64,000 nucleotides of DNA from Crenobacter luteus (GCF_004345725.1 NZ_SLXG01000006.1:1-64000); one strand, 5' to 3'. Positions 18,213 through 30,545 are shown, numbered from the stretch's first letter. The notes: generated from the sequence alone by a model not told the origin. Program-made: numbers and translations.

Positions 18213-19640
18213 TCAGCCCGGCGTCGCGTCGCCGTTCTGCCAGCCGCCGCCCATCGCCTTGTACAGCGCCAGCACCGCGCGCAGCCGCGTCAGCCGCGCG
18301 TCGATCAGCGCCTGCTCGGCGCGGTAGACGCCGCGCTCGGCGTCGAGCACTTCGAGGTAGTTCGAATAGCCGTTGTCGTAGCGCAGCCGCGCCAGACGCA
18401 GCGTGTCGCGCAGCGCGCGCGCCTGCGTCGCCAGCGCCGCCTCGGCGTCGGCGCTGGTGCCCTGCGCCTGCAGCGCGTCGAAGGTCTCGCGGAAGGCGTC
18501 CTGCACCGCTTTCTCGTAGCCGGCCAGCGCCTGGCGCTGGCGCGCGTTCGCGGCGTCGACGCGGGCCGCCGTCGCGCCGAAGTCGAAGACCGGCATCGCG
18601 AGGTTGGCGACGAAGGCCCAGGTGCGCGCCGGCCCGCTGAACAGGCTGGCGAGCGCGAGGCTCTCCGAGCCGGTCTGCGCGGTCAGCTTGATCGACGGGA
18701 AGTAGGCGGCGCGCGCCTCGCCGATGCGCGCGTTGGCGGCGACCAGGCGCGCCTCGGCGGCGGCTAGGTCAGGCCTGCGCGCCAGCAGCTCGGACGGCAG
18801 GCCGGCCGGCACCGCCGGCGGGATCGCCAGCGCCGCCAGCGTCTTGCCGCGCGCCGGCGGCGTCGCCAGCGTGCGCGGGCTCTTGCCGACCAGCACCGAC
18901 AGCGCGCGCTCGGTCTGGCCGACCGACTGCTCGAGCGTCGGTACCGCGGCGCGCGCCGCCGCGGCCTCGGCCTCGGCCTGCCGCAGGTCGAGCGCCGAGG
19001 TCACGCCGCCCTTGAAGCGGCGCTCCTGCAGCTTCAGCGTCTGCTCGCGCGTGTTGAGCGTGTCGCGCGCGATTTGCAACTGAGCGTCGAAGGCGCGCAG
19101 CTGGAAGTAGCTGTCGGCGACCTGGGCGGCGATCGCCAGCCGCGACGCCTCGCGGCTGTAGCGGCTGGCGGCGAACTCGGCGCGCGCCGCCTCGTTGCCG
19201 CGGCGCAGGCCGCCCCACAGGTCGGCCTCCCACGACAGCACCGCATTGGCGCTGCGCACGTCGGACACCAGCGGCGAGCCCGGCGTGCTGGTCTCGGCCG
19301 AGCGACGGCCGCGGCTGTAGCCGGCGTTGGCGTCCAGCCGCGGCAACAGCGCCGCGCGCGCCTGGCTCGACAGCGCGGCCGCCTCGTCGACGCGCGCGGC
19401 GGCGGCGACGAGGTCGCGGTTGTGCGCCAGCGCCTCGTCGATCAGCCGCGACAGCTCGGCGTCGCCGAAGCGCTCCCACCAGCGCGCGTCGAGCGCGGCG
19501 GCCTCGGCGGCGCCGGGTCCGGCGGCGGGCGCGCTCGTCCAGCTATCGGGCAGCTCGACGCCGGGGCGCTGGTAATCGGGGCCGACCGCGCACGCGCTCA
19601 GCGCGACCGCCGCCGCGAGCGGCAGCAAGCGTTTCATCAT
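18213..19640 (-). CDS. RND efflux outer-membrane lipoprotein (OprM/MtrE type)
   Basis: The trimeric outer-membrane exit duct of a tripartite drug pump. The 475-residue precursor has a lipoprotein signal with lipobox ALSAC (Cys near residue 16-17), the NodT-family opening [16 protein letters not shown], and two outer-membrane efflux protein repeats of long helices (for example [20 protein letters not shown]). Its ATG overlaps the stop of the pump gene (ATGA), so the two are translated together. Closest characterised relatives are likely OprM and MtrE. Confidence 0.93.
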   Translation of the reverse strand: MMKRLLPLAAAVALSACAVGPDYQRPGVELPDSWTSAPAAGPGAAEAAALDARWWERFGDAELSRLIDEALAHNRDLVAAAARVDEAAALSSQARAALLPRLDANAGYSRGRRSAETSTPGSPLVSDVRSANAVLSWEADLWGGLRRGNEAARAEFAASRYSREASRLAIAAQVADSYFQLRAFDAQLQIARDTLNTREQTLKLQERRFKGGVTSALDLRQAEAEAAAARAAVPTLEQSVGQTERALSVLVGKSPRTLATPPARGKTLAALAIPPAVPAGLPSELLARRPDLAAAEARLVAANARIGEARAAYFPSIKLTAQTGSESLALASLFSGPARTWAFVANLAMPVFDFGATAARVDAANARQRQALAGYEKAVQDAFRETFDALQAQGTSADAEAALATQARALRDTLRLARLRYDNGYSNYLEVLDAERGVYRAEQALIDARLTRLRAVLALYKAMGGGWQNGDATPG

Positions 19641-22600
19641 GGGGCACTCCCTTCTTCGGCGCTCGCCTCGTGCGTCTTGCGCTCGGCGCCGCCGGTCCAT
19701 TTCATGATCAGCAAGAAGAACAGCGGGATCAGGAAGGTGGCGATGAAGGTCGCCGCCAGCATGCCGCCGATCACGCCGGTGCCGATCGAGTGCCGGCTGG
19801 CCGCGCCGGCGCCGGTCGAGATCGCCAGCGGCACGCAGCCGAGCACGAAGGCCAGCGAGGTCATCACGATAGGGCGGAAACGCAGCCGCGCCGCGGCGAT
19901 CGCCGCCTCGGCCAACTCCAGCCCCTCTTCCATCTTCAGCACGGCGAATTCGACGATCAGGATCGCGTTCTTCGCCGCCAGCCCGATCAGCGTCACCAGC
20001 GCGACCTGGAAGTACACGTCGTTGGCGAGCCCGCGCAGCCAGTTGGCGGCGAGCGCGCCGAACACCGCGAACGGCACCGCCATCAGCACCGCGACCGGCA
20101 GCGTCCAGCGCTCGTACTGCGCGGCGAGGATCAGGAACACCATGATCATGCCGAACACGAACACCACCGCCGACGAGCCCGAGGTCGACTTCTCCTGGAA
20201 GGCCGAACCGCTCCACGCGAGGCTGTAGTCGTCGGACAGCACCTCGCGCGCGACCGCTTCCATCGCGGCGAGCGCCTCGCCCGAGCTGTAGCCGGGCGCC
20301 GGGCCGCCGACCAGCTTGGCCGCCGGGAACACGTTGAAGCGCTCCAGCGTCTCCGGGCCGGTGCTCTGCTCGATGTTGACCAGCGCCGACAGCGGGATCA
20401 TGTCGCCGCTCTTCGAGCGCACGTAGATGAAGCGGATGTCGTCGGCCTTGGCGCGGAAGTCGGCGTCGGCCTGCAGTTGCACGCGGAAGATGCGCCCGAA
20501 CTTGTTGAAGTCGTTCACGTACAGCGCGCCGAAGGTGCTCTGCAGCGTGTCGAACACCTCGTTGACCGGCACGCCGAGCGCCTTGGCCTTCTCGCGGTCG
20601 AGCGACACGTAAAGCTGCGGCACGTTCGGGCTGAAGGTGGTCTGCACGCCGGCCAGTTCGGGGCGCTTGGCGGCGGCTGCCACCAGCTTCTGCGTCATCT
20701 CGCCGAGCGCGTGCACGTCGCCGCCGGCGCGGCTTTGCAGATAGCCCTCGAAGCCGCCGGTGTTCGACATGCCCGAGATCGGCGGCGGGTTGAACGCCAG
20801 CACGAAGGCGTCCTTGATCTGCGCGCCCATGGCGAACACCTGGCCGACCAGCGACTGCGCGCTCTGCTCCGGCGCGGTGCGCTCGTCCCACGGCTTGAGC
20901 GTGATGAAGGTCGCGCCGGCGTTGGTCTTGTTCGCGCCCGACAGGATGTCGAAGCCGGCGAAACTCATCACGTCCTTGACCGCCGGGTTCTTCAGCACCA
21001 TCGCGTCCATCTGGTCCATCGCCGCCTCGGTGCGCTTGATCGACGAGGCGTCGGGCAGGATAGTCGCGCTGATGATGTAGCCCTGGTCCTCGTCCGGCGC
21101 GAGGCTGGTCGGGATCAGCCTGAACAGGCCGACGCAGACGACGATCAGACCGGCGAACAGCAGCATGCCCAGCGCCGAGCGCCTGATGAAGAAGCGCACG
21201 CCGGCGGTGTAGCGGGCGGTCTGGCGGTCGAACCAGTCGTTGAACTTGTCGAAGAAGGCGTGCGAGGCCTGGTGGCCGGGCTTGAGGATCAGCGCGCACA
21301 AGGCCGGCGTCAGCGTCAGCGCGACCAGGCCCGAAATGCTGACCGACACCGCGATGGTGATCGCGAACTGCTTGTACATCTGGCCGGCGATGCCGCCGAG
21401 GAAGGCGACCGGGATGAACACCGAGCACAGCACCAGCACGATGGCGACCACCGGCCCGCTGACCTCGCGCATCGCCTGGAAGGTCGCGTCGACCGGCGAC
21501 TTGCCCTCCTGGCTCATGATGCGCTCGACGTTCTCGAGCACGACGATCGCGTCGTCGACCACGATGCCGATCGACAGCACCATGCCGAACAGCGTCAGCG
21601 TGTTGATCGAGAAGCCCAACAGGTACATGCCGGCGAAGGTGCCGACGATGGACACCGGCACCGCGAGCGACGGGATCAGCGTCGCACGCCAGTTCTGCAG
21701 GAACAGGTAGACGACGAGGAACACCAGCACCATGGCCTCGGCCAAGGTCTTGATCACCTCGTGGATCGACACCTCGACGAAGCGCGTCGTGTTGTACGGG
21801 ATGTCGTACGACAGGCCCTGCGGGAAGCTCTTCGACAGCCGCGCCATCGTCTCCTCGACCGCCTTCGCGGTGTCGAGCTGGTTGGCGCCCGGCGCGAGGT
21901 AGATGCCGATCGGGATGGTCGGCCGGCCGTTGTGCTTGCCGTAGAAGGTATAGTTCAGCGCCCCGAGTTCGACGCGCGCGACGTCCTTGACGCGCACGGT
22001 CGAGCCGTCAGGGTTCGAGCGCACGATGATGTTCTCGAACTCCTTGGCGTCAGTCAGGCGGCCCTGGGTGGTCACCGTGTAGGTGAACTCCTGCGTCTTG
22101 GCGAGCGGCTCGGCGCCGACCTTGCCGGCGGCGAACTGCGAGTTCTGCTCGCGGATCGCCGCGGCGACGTCGCCCGGCGTCAGCTTCAGCTGCGCGAGCT
22201 TGTCCGGCCGCAGCCACACGCGCATCGAGTAGTCCTGGCCGGCGAAGTTGACCACCTCGCCGACGCCCGGCGTGCGCGCCAGCTCGTCGATCACGTTCAA
22301 GGCCGCGTAGTTGCTGATGAACAGCGTGTCGTAGGCCTTGTCGGGCGAGTAGATCGAGATCACCTGCAGGAAGGACGTCGAACGCTTCTTGACCGTCACG
22401 CCCTGACGGCGCACTTCCTCGGGCAGCTTGGCGAGCGCCGACTGCACGCGGTTGTTGACGTTGATGGTCGCCTGGTCGGCGTCGGTGCCGACCTTGAACG
22501 TCACCGACAGGTTCAGCGTGCCGTTGCTCGAACTCGACGACTGGATGTACAGCATGTCGTCGACGCCGTTGATCGCCTGCTCGAGCGGCGCGGCGACGGT

Positions 22601-22780
22601 GTCGGCGATCACCTCGGCCGACGCGCCGGGGTAGTTGGCCGCGACCGACACGGTCGGCGGGACGATCTGCGGGTACTGCTCGATCGGCAACGCGCGGATG
22701 GCCGCCAGGCCCGCCAGCATGATGACGATCGACAGCACCGACGCGAAGATCGGCCGCCGGATGAAAAATGCGGAAAACAT
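19637..22780 (-). CDS. RND multidrug efflux permease (AcrB/MexB/MtrD type)
   Basis: The 1047-residue inner-membrane proton-driven pump has the classic HAE1 layout: a first membrane helix ([19 protein letters not shown]), a long periplasmic porter domain, six helices, a second porter and docking domain, and six more helices. The proton-relay pair Asp-Asp is present in [18 protein letters not shown]. The YPQIVPP segment after helix 1 is typical of AcrB-like pumps, which export dyes, detergents, bile salts and antibiotics. It is the middle gene of an MFP-RND-OMF operon regulated by the divergent TetR gene. Confidence 0.96.
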   Translation of the reverse strand: MFSAFFIRRPIFASVLSIVIMLAGLAAIRALPIEQYPQIVPPTVSVAANYPGASAEVIADTVAAPLEQAINGVDDMLYIQSSSSSNGTLNLSVTFKVGTDADQATINVNNRVQSALAKLPEEVRRQGVTVKKRSTSFLQVISIYSPDKAYDTLFISNYAALNVIDELARTPGVGEVVNFAGQDYSMRVWLRPDKLAQLKLTPGDVAAAIREQNSQFAAGKVGAEPLAKTQEFTYTVTTQGRLTDAKEFENIIVRSNPDGSTVRVKDVARVELGALNYTFYGKHNGRPTIPIGIYLAPGANQLDTAKAVEETMARLSKSFPQGLSYDIPYNTTRFVEVSIHEVIKTLAEAMVLVFLVVYLFLQNWRATLIPSLAVPVSIVGTFAGMYLLGFSINTLTLFGMVLSIGIVVDDAIVVLENVERIMSQEGKSPVDATFQAMREVSGPVVAIVLVLCSVFIPVAFLGGIAGQMYKQFAITIAVSVSISGLVALTLTPALCALILKPGHQASHAFFDKFNDWFDRQTARYTAGVRFFIRRSALGMLLFAGLIVVCVGLFRLIPTSLAPDEDQGYIISATILPDASSIKRTEAAMDQMDAMVLKNPAVKDVMSFAGFDILSGANKTNAGATFITLKPWDERTAPEQSAQSLVGQVFAMGAQIKDAFVLAFNPPPISGMSNTGGFEGYLQSRAGGDVHALGEMTQKLVAAAAKRPELAGVQTTFSPNVPQLYVSLDREKAKALGVPVNEVFDTLQSTFGALYVNDFNKFGRIFRVQLQADADFRAKADDIRFIYVRSKSGDMIPLSALVNIEQSTGPETLERFNVFPAAKLVGGPAPGYSSGEALAAMEAVAREVLSDDYSLAWSGSAFQEKSTSGSSAVVFVFGMIMVFLILAAQYERWTLPVAVLMAVPFAVFGALAANWLRGLANDVYFQVALVTLIGLAAKNAILIVEFAVLKMEEGLELAEAAIAAARLRFRPIVMTSLAFVLGCVPLAISTGAGAASRHSIGTGVIGGMLAATFIATFLIPLFFLLIMKWTGGAERKTHEASAEEGSAP

Positions 22781-22801
22781 GGGCTCTCCTTGGCGACGCG
22801 A

Positions 22802-23983
22802 TCAGGACTGCGCCGCGGGCTGGGCGGCGGGCTTGGCCGGCGACGCCGCGACCTTGGCGCCCGGCCGCAGCTTGATGATGTTGTCGACCACCACCTTGTC
22901 GCCGGGCTTGAGGCCGGCCTCGACCAGCACCTGGTCGCCAATCTCGGTGCCGAGCGTGACCGGTCGCGGCGCGACGGTGCTGTCGGCGCCGACCACCCAT
23001 ACCAGCTTGCCCTGCTGCGCGGTCAGCACCGCGCGCTGCGGGATCAGGATCGCGTTGACGCGACGCGCGCCGTTGAGGAAGACGCGCACGAACTGGCCCG
23101 GCAGCAGCTCGCCGCCGGGGTTGGCGAACTCGGCGCGCGCGCGCACGCTGCCGGTCGAAGAATCGACCAGGTTGTCGGTGAAGTTCAGCCGGCCGCTCTT
23201 GGCGTAGCTCGAACCGTCGGCCAGCTTGAGGCTGACTTCGAAGTTCTTGCCCTCGGGCAGCTTCAACTTGCCCGACTGCTCGTCACGGCGGAAGGCCAGC
23301 AGGTCGTTGTCCGAAAACGAGAAGTTCACGTACATCGGGTCGATCTGCGAGATCGTGGTCAGCAGGCTGTCGCCGCCGGTGCTGACCAGGCTGCCCTCGG
23401 AGCGCACCTCCTTGCTGGTCATGCCCGAGATCGGCGCGGTGACGCGGGTGTAACCGAGGTTGATCTGCGCCTCCTTCAGCCGCGCGCGCGCGGCGGCGAC
23501 CGAGGCCTGCGCCGACTGGTAGGCCGCTTGCGCGTCGTCGCGGTCCTTCTGGCTGACGGCGTTCTCCTTGAACAGCGGCAGGATGCGGTCGTAGTCCTGG
23601 CGCGTGCGCGCCAGCTGCGCCTCCTCGACCTTGAGCGCGCCCTGCGCCTGGTCGAGCGCGGCCTGGAACGGCGCCGGGTCGATCTGGAACAACAGGTCGC
23701 CGGCCCTGACCGGCTTGCCCTCGGTATAGGCGCGCTTGACGAGAATGCCGCCGACGCGCGCGCGCACCTCGACCTCGCGCGAGCCGGCCGTCTGGCCGAC
23801 GAACTCGAAGGCGACCGGCACATCGCGCGCCGCGGCGGTGATCACCGCGACCGGCACCGGCGGCGGATTGCCCTGGGCGGCGGGGCTGCCCTCCTTGCCG
23901 CAGGCGGCCAGGCCCACCGCCAGCGCCACCAGCGCGGCGAGGCGCCCCCCTGATTTCACGACTTTGAACGCTTCGCTTCGCAC
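22802..23983 (-). CDS. RND efflux periplasmic adaptor (AcrA/MexA/MtrC type)
   Basis: The membrane-fusion protein that joins the RND pump to its outer-membrane duct. The 393-residue precursor has a lipoprotein signal with lipobox VGLAAC, then the family pattern of a beta-barrel strand (EVRARVGGILVKRAYTEGK), a lipoyl/hairpin region with a long alpha-helical hairpin (DRILPLFKENAVSQKDRDD), and a C-terminal beta domain. I chose the GTG at 23983 because AAAGGAGAG lies 7-8 bases upstream; in-frame ATGs further up (24049, 24022) fall beyond that ribosome site. It is the first gene of the operon. Confidence 0.93.
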   Translation of the reverse strand: MRSEAFKVVKSGGRLAALVALAVGLAACGKEGSPAAQGNPPPVPVAVITAAARDVPVAFEFVGQTAGSREVEVRARVGGILVKRAYTEGKPVRAGDLLFQIDPAPFQAALDQAQGALKVEEAQLARTRQDYDRILPLFKENAVSQKDRDDAQAAYQSAQASVAAARARLKEAQINLGYTRVTAPISGMTSKEVRSEGSLVSTGGDSLLTTISQIDPMYVNFSFSDNDLLAFRRDEQSGKLKLPEGKNFEVSLKLADGSSYAKSGRLNFTDNLVDSSTGSVRARAEFANPGGELLPGQFVRVFLNGARRVNAILIPQRAVLTAQQGKLVWVVGADSTVAPRPVTLGTEIGDQVLVEAGLKPGDKVVVDNIIKLRPGAKVAASPAKPAAQPAAQS

Positions 23984-24078
23984 GACCCGCTCTCCTTTAT
24001 CTATTTGATCCGAATATGTCATTTCACTACAACAGGCCGCGCGGGCCAATACGATTGCTTACCCTGGACGGGGTGATT

Positions 24079-24104
24079 TTACATACATTCTCGTATGTAT
24101 GTAA
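24079..24104. promoter_or_regulatory. AcrR/TtgR-type operator between pump operon and its regulator
   Basis: A perfect inverted repeat, TTACATACAT and ATGTATGTAA separated by six bases, lies between the divergent adaptor gene and the TetR gene. It is nearly identical to the published AcrR box of E. coli (TACATACAT ... ATGTATGTA). I infer that the neighbouring TetR protein binds here and controls both directions. Confidence 0.9.
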
Positions 24105-24194
24105 GATTGCATCGAAGATACGGCGCGCCGGGCGACACAAGCGCCCCCCGGCTCGCTACACTTCGCCCCCGTTGCAACACAGATCGAGACCGCC

Positions 24195-24857
24195 ATGGTT
24201 CGCCGCACCCGTGAAGAAGCCGAACAGACCCGCAGCCTTTTGCTCGATACCGCCGAGACGCTGTTCTGGGAAAAGGGCGTCAGCCGCACCTCGCTCGCCG
24301 ACATCGCGCAGGCAGCCGGCCTCACGCGCGGCGCGATCTACTGGCACTTCCAGAACAAGGTCGACCTGTTCACCGCGATGTGCCAGCGCATCGAGCCGTC
24401 GTTCTTCGCGCTGTTCGATGCGCTCGAGGCCGAGGCGGCCGTCAACCCGGCGCGCGCGCTGTGGCGCCACGTGAACCGCGTGCTGGCGACGATCACCGGC
24501 GACGCGCGGATCACCCGCGTGATCGGCATCATCAACCTGCGCTGCGAGCTGGTCGGCGAGATGGACGCGATCCAGGTCGAAAACGAGCGCGGGCAGGAAC
24601 GCTGCCACGGCCACCTGACGCGCGCCTTCGAGGCAGCGCAAAGGCTCGGCCAACTCTCCGCCGGCACCACGCCCTGCCACGCCGCGGCCGGTCTGCAGGC
24701 CCTGGTCAAGGGCATCGTCCACATCTGGCTGCTGACGCCGCGGAACCTGCCGCTGCCCGACTGCGGCACCGCCTGTCTAAGCCCTTATTTTCAAGGGGTT
24801 TTCGTGGGCGACTGCTGGCTCGACGCGGATGACGGCGCACCGCACGACGCGCTATAA
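24195..24857 (+). CDS. TetR/AcrR-family repressor of the RND pump
   Basis: A 220-residue TetR-family regulator. The N-terminal helix-turn-helix is clear (TSLADIAQAAGLTRGAIYWHFQNKVDLF, in two parts at about 34-62), and the C-terminal TetR_C domain matches the AcrR/TtgR/MtrR subgroup that senses drugs directly. It is divergent from the pump operon and shares with it the 24079-24104 palindrome, so it most likely represses the pump and itself until a ligand binds. The element copy at 24645 is read as Leu-Gly-Gln. Confidence 0.92.
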   Translation: MVRRTREEAEQTRSLLLDTAETLFWEKGVSRTSLADIAQAAGLTRGAIYWHFQNKVDLFTAMCQRIEPSFFALFDALEAEAAVNPARALWRHVNRVLATITGDARITRVIGIINLRCELVGEMDAIQVENERGQERCHGHLTRAFEAAQRLGQLSAGTTPCHAAAGLQALVKGIVHIWLLTPRNLPLPDCGTACLSPYFQGVFVGDCWLDADDGAPHDAL

Positions 24858-24893
24858 TCCGCCTCTTTTTCCGCCACCCCGGCCTATTCCCGC

Positions 24894-25799
24894 ATGAGCA
24901 CTGCGATCGACATCGTCGGCGTCTCCAAGCGCTACGGCACGCTGACCGCGCTGGACGACGTGAGCTTTTCCGTCCGGCAGGGCGAGTTCTTCGCCCTCCT
25001 CGGCCCGAACGGCGCCGGCAAGACCACGCTGATCTCGGCGCTGGCCGGCCTGGCGCGCCAGGACGAGGGCACCATCCGCGTCATGGGCCACGATACGGTG
25101 CACGACTTCCGTGACGCGCGCATGGCGCTCGGCGTCGTGCCGCAGGAGCTGGTGTTCGACCCCTTCTTCACCGTGCGCGAAACGCTGGTGTTCCAGTCCG
25201 GCTACTTCGGCATCAAGCGCAACGACGCGTGGATCGACGAGCTCTTGTTCAAGCTCGGCCTGACCGAGAAGGCCAACGCCAATATGCGCGCGCTGTCGGG
25301 CGGCATGAAACGCCGCGTGATGGTCGCGCAGGCGCTGGTGCACCGGCCGCCGGTCATCGTGCTCGACGAGCCGACCGCCGGCGTCGACGTCGAACTGCGC
25401 CAGAGCCTGTGGGACTTCGTGCAGGAACTGAACGACGCCGGCCACACCATCGTGCTGACCACGCACTACCTCGAGGAGGCCGAGACGCTGTGCGGCCGCA
25501 TCGCGATGCTCAAGCGCGGCCGCCTGATCGCGCTCGAGCCGAAGGAAAAGCTGTTGGCGCAGAGCGCCGGCCGCGAGGTCGCGCTCAAGCTGTCCGGCCC
25601 GCTGCCCGCCGCGCTTGAGGCCTTGAAAACGCGCGAGGAGGACGGTCGTCAGGTGCTCGCCTTGGCCGAGCCGGCCGCGCTCGAGACCGTGCTCGCCGCG
25701 GTGCGCGAGGCGGGACTCGAGGTGCGCGACCTGACGCTGGTCGAGACCGACCTCGAGACGGTGTTCGTCAACATGATGCGGGGGAGCCGGACGGCATGA
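24894..25799 (+). CDS. yadG: ABC transporter ATP-binding protein (YadG type)
   Basis: The 301-residue nucleotide-binding subunit of an ABC-2 type exporter. Walker A is GPNGAGKTT (about 39-47), the signature is LSGGMKRRVMVAQA, and Walker B is VIVLDEPTAGVDVELRQ. The distinctive C-terminal part (residues 230-300) is typical of YadG. The exported substrate is unknown. It overlaps yadH by four bases (ATGA) and heads the yadG-yadH-ibaG-murA group. Confidence 0.92.
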   Translation: MSTAIDIVGVSKRYGTLTALDDVSFSVRQGEFFALLGPNGAGKTTLISALAGLARQDEGTIRVMGHDTVHDFRDARMALGVVPQELVFDPFFTVRETLVFQSGYFGIKRNDAWIDELLFKLGLTEKANANMRALSGGMKRRVMVAQALVHRPPVIVLDEPTAGVDVELRQSLWDFVQELNDAGHTIVLTTHYLEEAETLCGRIAMLKRGRLIALEPKEKLLAQSAGREVALKLSGPLPAALEALKTREEDGRQVLALAEPAALETVLAAVREAGLEVRDLTLVETDLETVFVNMMRGSRTA

Positions 25800-26560
25800 T
25801 CAACTTCACCGGTTTTTACACGCTGTTCCGGAAGGAGCTGCTGCGTTTCTGGAAGGTCGCCTTCCAGACCGTCGCCGCGCCGGTGCTGACCGCGCTGCTC
25901 TACCAGCTGATCTTCGCGCATGTGCTGGAAAACCACGTCGAGGCCTACCCGGGCGTCAGCTATACCGCCTTCCTGATCCCGGGCCTGGCGATGATGTCGA
26001 TGGCGCAGAACGCGTTCGCCAACGGCTCGTCGAGCCTGATCCAGTCCAAGGTCACCGGCAACATCGTCTTCATCCTCTTGCCGCCCTTGACCGCGCTCGA
26101 ATTCACCGCCGCCTACCTGCTGGCGGCGGTCTGCCGCGGGCTGCTGGTCGGCGCCGGCGTGCTCGCCGTCACCGCCGCCTTCGGCCTGCCGTGGCCGACG
26201 CACCCGCTGTGGGCGCTGGTGTTCGCCGCGCTCGGCTGCGGCGTGCTCGGTTCGCTCGGCATCATCGCCGGCATCTGGGCGGAGAAGTTCGACCAGCTGG
26301 CGGCGTTCCAGAACTTCATCATCATGCCGCTGACCTTCCTGTCCGGCGTGTTCTACTCGATCGCCAGCCTGCCGCCGCTGTGGCGCGCGGTGTCGCACGC
26401 GAACCCGGTGTTCTACATGATCGACGGCTTCCGCTACGGCTTCTTCGGCCAGGCCGACGTGTCGCCGTGGCTGTCGCTCGCGGTCGTCGGCGCCAGCTTC
26501 GTCGCGCTGGCCTCGCTCGCCTTGCGCATGATCGGCTCCGGCTACAAACTCCGACACTAA
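25796..26560 (+). CDS. yadH: ABC-2 type transporter permease (YadH type)
   Basis: The 254-residue permease partner of YadG with about six membrane segments and the ABC-2 pattern (FLIPGLAMMSMAQNAF, then FIIMPLTFLSGVFYSI). Its ATG overlaps the yadG stop. Its cargo is not known; in Proteobacteria the pair is commonly near mla or murA genes, which hints at an envelope role. Confidence 0.92.
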   Translation: MINFTGFYTLFRKELLRFWKVAFQTVAAPVLTALLYQLIFAHVLENHVEAYPGVSYTAFLIPGLAMMSMAQNAFANGSSSLIQSKVTGNIVFILLPPLTALEFTAAYLLAAVCRGLLVGAGVLAVTAAFGLPWPTHPLWALVFAALGCGVLGSLGIIAGIWAEKFDQLAAFQNFIIMPLTFLSGVFYSIASLPPLWRAVSHANPVFYMIDGFRYGFFGQADVSPWLSLAVVGASFVALASLALRMIGSGYKLRH

Positions 26561-26598
26561 AAAAAACCGTTATCCACCATTCCCCTAGGACCTTTGCC

Positions 26599-28099
<1,501 letters not shown>

Positions 28100-28127
28100 G
28101 CCGACGCGCACGCGCCATCGCACAAAA

Positions 28128-28150
28128 AACGGCCCCGCGCGGGCCGTTTC
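28128..28150. terminator. Terminator after murA
   Basis: AACGGCCC, a CGCGC loop and GGGCCGTT form an 8-base stem flanked by AAAAA and TTTC. It lies between the converging murA and the diguanylate cyclase gene. Confidence 0.8.
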
Positions 28151-28182
28151 GCTTTGCCGGGAAGGGCTCGCCCACCGCGCCG

Positions 28183-29688
28183 TCAGCGCGCGGCCGCCGC
28201 CCTGCCCTTGCTGCCGTACATCTTGCGGTCGGCGGCGGCGAGCAGCTCGTCGATCAGCAGGCCGTCCTCCGGGTAGTAGGCCACGCCGACGCTGACGCCG
28301 AGCACCACGCTGCGGCCGTCGACCTCGATGGGCTGGCCGACCACGTTTTTCAGCCGCACGACCAGCGTATCGACGTCGTCGTTGCCGCCGACGCGCTCGA
28401 GCAGCACGACGAACTCGTCGCCGCCCAGCCGCGCGACGGTGTCCTCGGCGCGCAGCGCGCCGGTCAGCCGCTGCGCCAGCACCTTGAGCACCGCGTCGCC
28501 GGCCGCGTGGCCGTAGGTGTCGTTGACCGGCTTGAAACGGTTCAGGTCGAGAAAGAGCACCGCCAGCCGCCGGCCGCTGCGCGGCTGGCCGCTGATCGCA
28601 TGCTGCAGGCGGTCGTAGAACAGCAGACGGTTCGGCAGACCGGTCAGCGTGTCGTAGTTGGCGAGGCGGAACAGGTGGTCCTCGCGCGCACGCCGCCGCT
28701 CGTGACGGCGCAGCGCGCCGGACAGGCCCAAGCCCGTCGCCGCCAGAAGGCCCGCCGACAGCAGCGCCATCAGCCCCCACTCGAAGGCCCCCAGCTGCGA
28801 CCAGCCCAGCTGCCAGCTCGCGTCGAGCATGAAGGGCTGGCTGTCGCTGCCGACGCGGCGCGTCGCCGTCAGGCGCGGGAACAACAGCGTCTCGAGCGGG
28901 CTGCGCGCGGCGCTGGCAGCCTTGTCGAAGAAGCGGCCGTGGCGGTCGTCCGGGCCGTAACGCGAATGCCACAGTCTGACGCGCATGCCGTCGGGCAGTT
29001 CGGCCCGTTGCGGCGCGAACAACTCGCTGTTGACCACCATGCCGACGAAGCGGCGCGGCGCGCCGGCCGTATCGGCCGGCCGCATCAGCAGGTAGCCGGT
29101 CTGGCCCTCGATCAGCGGATAGGGCCGCGAGGCGACCGCGTGGCCGGCGTCGACCGACGCCAGCAGCGTCTCGCGCTGGAAGTCGGCGTAGCCGACGTCG
29201 AGCCCGATCACACGCGCGCCGCCGACCGTCATCGGCTCGACGAACAGCACCGGGAAATATTCGTCGCGCGGCGGCAGCGGCTCGACGACGCGGCGGGTCT
29301 GGTGGTCGAAGCCGAACAGCGTCACGGCCGGGCCGTAGCGCTCGGCCAGATAGCGCTCGACGCGGCCGCGCTCGGCGCCGGGCACGCGCTCGACGCGCTC
29401 CATCGCGACGATCTGCGGGTAGCGGCGCATCATCTGGCGGGTGTACAGCCGCTCCTCCTCGCCCGGCGACGGGCCGTCGACCAGCGTGTAGGCGGCGTAG
29501 GCGTCGAGCACCGCCTCGTTGGCGAGCACACGCTGGCCGACGCCGTCGGCGATCTGCTGCACGTGGCGCTCGAACATCTGCTCGGCGTGCCGCACGGCAC
29601 GACTGACGAAGGCGGCGGCGATCAGCGCCGTCATCGCCAGCCACAGCACGCCGCCCAGCAGCAGCAGAGGTCGCAAACGCATTATCAT
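28183..29688 (-). CDS. Membrane diguanylate cyclase (CHASE-like sensor, GGDEF)
   Basis: A 501-residue sensor enzyme that makes cyclic di-GMP from GTP. An N-terminal membrane helix (about 5-28), a periplasmic sensory region that fits a CHASE domain (including ERVERVPGAERGRVERY), and a second membrane helix (about 300-325) precede the catalytic GGDEF domain. The active motif is GGDEF at residues 422-426, intact, and RAED lies five residues before it as the inhibitory I-site, so the enzyme should be active and feedback-regulated. It is divergent from the TatD gene. The downstream signal could feed the PilZ protein YcgR at 41.5 kb, which is my inference. Confidence 0.9.
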   Translation of the reverse strand: MIMRLRPLLLLGGVLWLAMTALIAAAFVSRAVRHAEQMFERHVQQIADGVGQRVLANEAVLDAYAAYTLVDGPSPGEEERLYTRQMMRRYPQIVAMERVERVPGAERGRVERYLAERYGPAVTLFGFDHQTRRVVEPLPPRDEYFPVLFVEPMTVGGARVIGLDVGYADFQRETLLASVDAGHAVASRPYPLIEGQTGYLLMRPADTAGAPRRFVGMVVNSELFAPQRAELPDGMRVRLWHSRYGPDDRHGRFFDKAASAARSPLETLLFPRLTATRRVGSDSQPFMLDASWQLGWSQLGAFEWGLMALLSAGLLAATGLGLSGALRRHERRRAREDHLFRLANYDTLTGLPNRLLFYDRLQHAISGQPRSGRRLAVLFLDLNRFKPVNDTYGHAAGDAVLKVLAQRLTGALRAEDTVARLGGDEFVVLLERVGGNDDVDTLVVRLKNVVGQPIEVDGRSVVLGVSVGVAYYPEDGLLIDELLAAADRKMYGSKGRAAAAR

Positions 29689-29756
29689 CGGGGTTCGGGA
29701 AAGGGTTCGGCTTGTACGGATTCCCCATTTTCCCCTTTTTTTGACTTGACAATGAC

Positions 29757-30545
29757 ATGTTTTTGCCTGCCAGCCCCGATTGCGGCCTGATCGACAGCCA
29801 CTGCCACCTCGACGCGCCCGAACTGGACGCGATCCGCGACGCGGCGGTGGACGAGGCGCGCGCCGCCGGCGTCGGTCAGATCGTCGTGCCGGCGGTCGCG
29901 GTCGCCAACTTCGCGAGCACGCTGGCGATGCGCGCGCGCTACGGCTGTCTGGTCGCCCTCGGCCTGCACCCGATCTACGTCGACCGCCACCTCGACGACC
30001 ACCTCGGCCAACTCGAGGCGGCGATCGTCGCGCACCGGCCGGTCGCCGTCGGCGAGATCGGGCTCGACTTCTACCTGCCCGGCCTCGACGCGGCGCGGCA
30101 GGAGGCGCTGTTCGTCGAACAGCTCAGACTGGCGCGCCGCCACGGCCTGCCGGTGATCGTGCACCTGCGGCGCAGCCAGGACCGCGTGCTCAAATACCTG
30201 CGCCAGGAACGGGTCGAGTCGGGCATCGCGCACGCCTTCAACGGCAGCGCGCAGCAGGCCGACGCCTTCCTGCGCCAGGGGCTCAGGCTCGGCTTCGGCG
30301 GCGCGATGAGCTACGCCGGCTCCCGGCGCATCCGCGCGCTGGCGGCGACGCTGCCGGCCTCGGCCATCGTGCTCGAGACCGACTCGCCCGACATCCGCCC
30401 GCAATGGGCGCAGGCCTGGCCGAACCGGCCGGCCAACGTCGCCGCCTTCGCCGCGCTGCTGGCGACGCTGCGCGGCGTGCCGGTCGAGACCGTCGCGCGC
30501 GACACCACCGCCAACACACTTTCGGCGCTCGGCTTGTCACATTGA
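29757..30545 (+). CDS. TatD-family metal-dependent DNase/hydrolase
   Basis: A 262-residue TIM-barrel hydrolase of the TatD family. Metal-binding motifs are present: DSHCHLD near the N-terminus, GEIGLDF in the middle, a conserved His (VIVHLRRSQD), HAFNG, and ETDSPDI near the end. TatD proteins are 3'-5' exonucleases that trim damaged DNA or RNA. The N-terminal 10 residues precede the motif without a signal peptide. The start has no strong ribosome site. It shares no obvious operon with its neighbours. Confidence 0.9.
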   Translation: MFLPASPDCGLIDSHCHLDAPELDAIRDAAVDEARAAGVGQIVVPAVAVANFASTLAMRARYGCLVALGLHPIYVDRHLDDHLGQLEAAIVAHRPVAVGEIGLDFYLPGLDAARQEALFVEQLRLARRHGLPVIVHLRRSQDRVLKYLRQERVESGIAHAFNGSAQQADAFLRQGLRLGFGGAMSYAGSRRIRALAATLPASAIVLETDSPDIRPQWAQAWPNRPANVAAFAALLATLRGVPVETVARDTTANTLSALGLSH

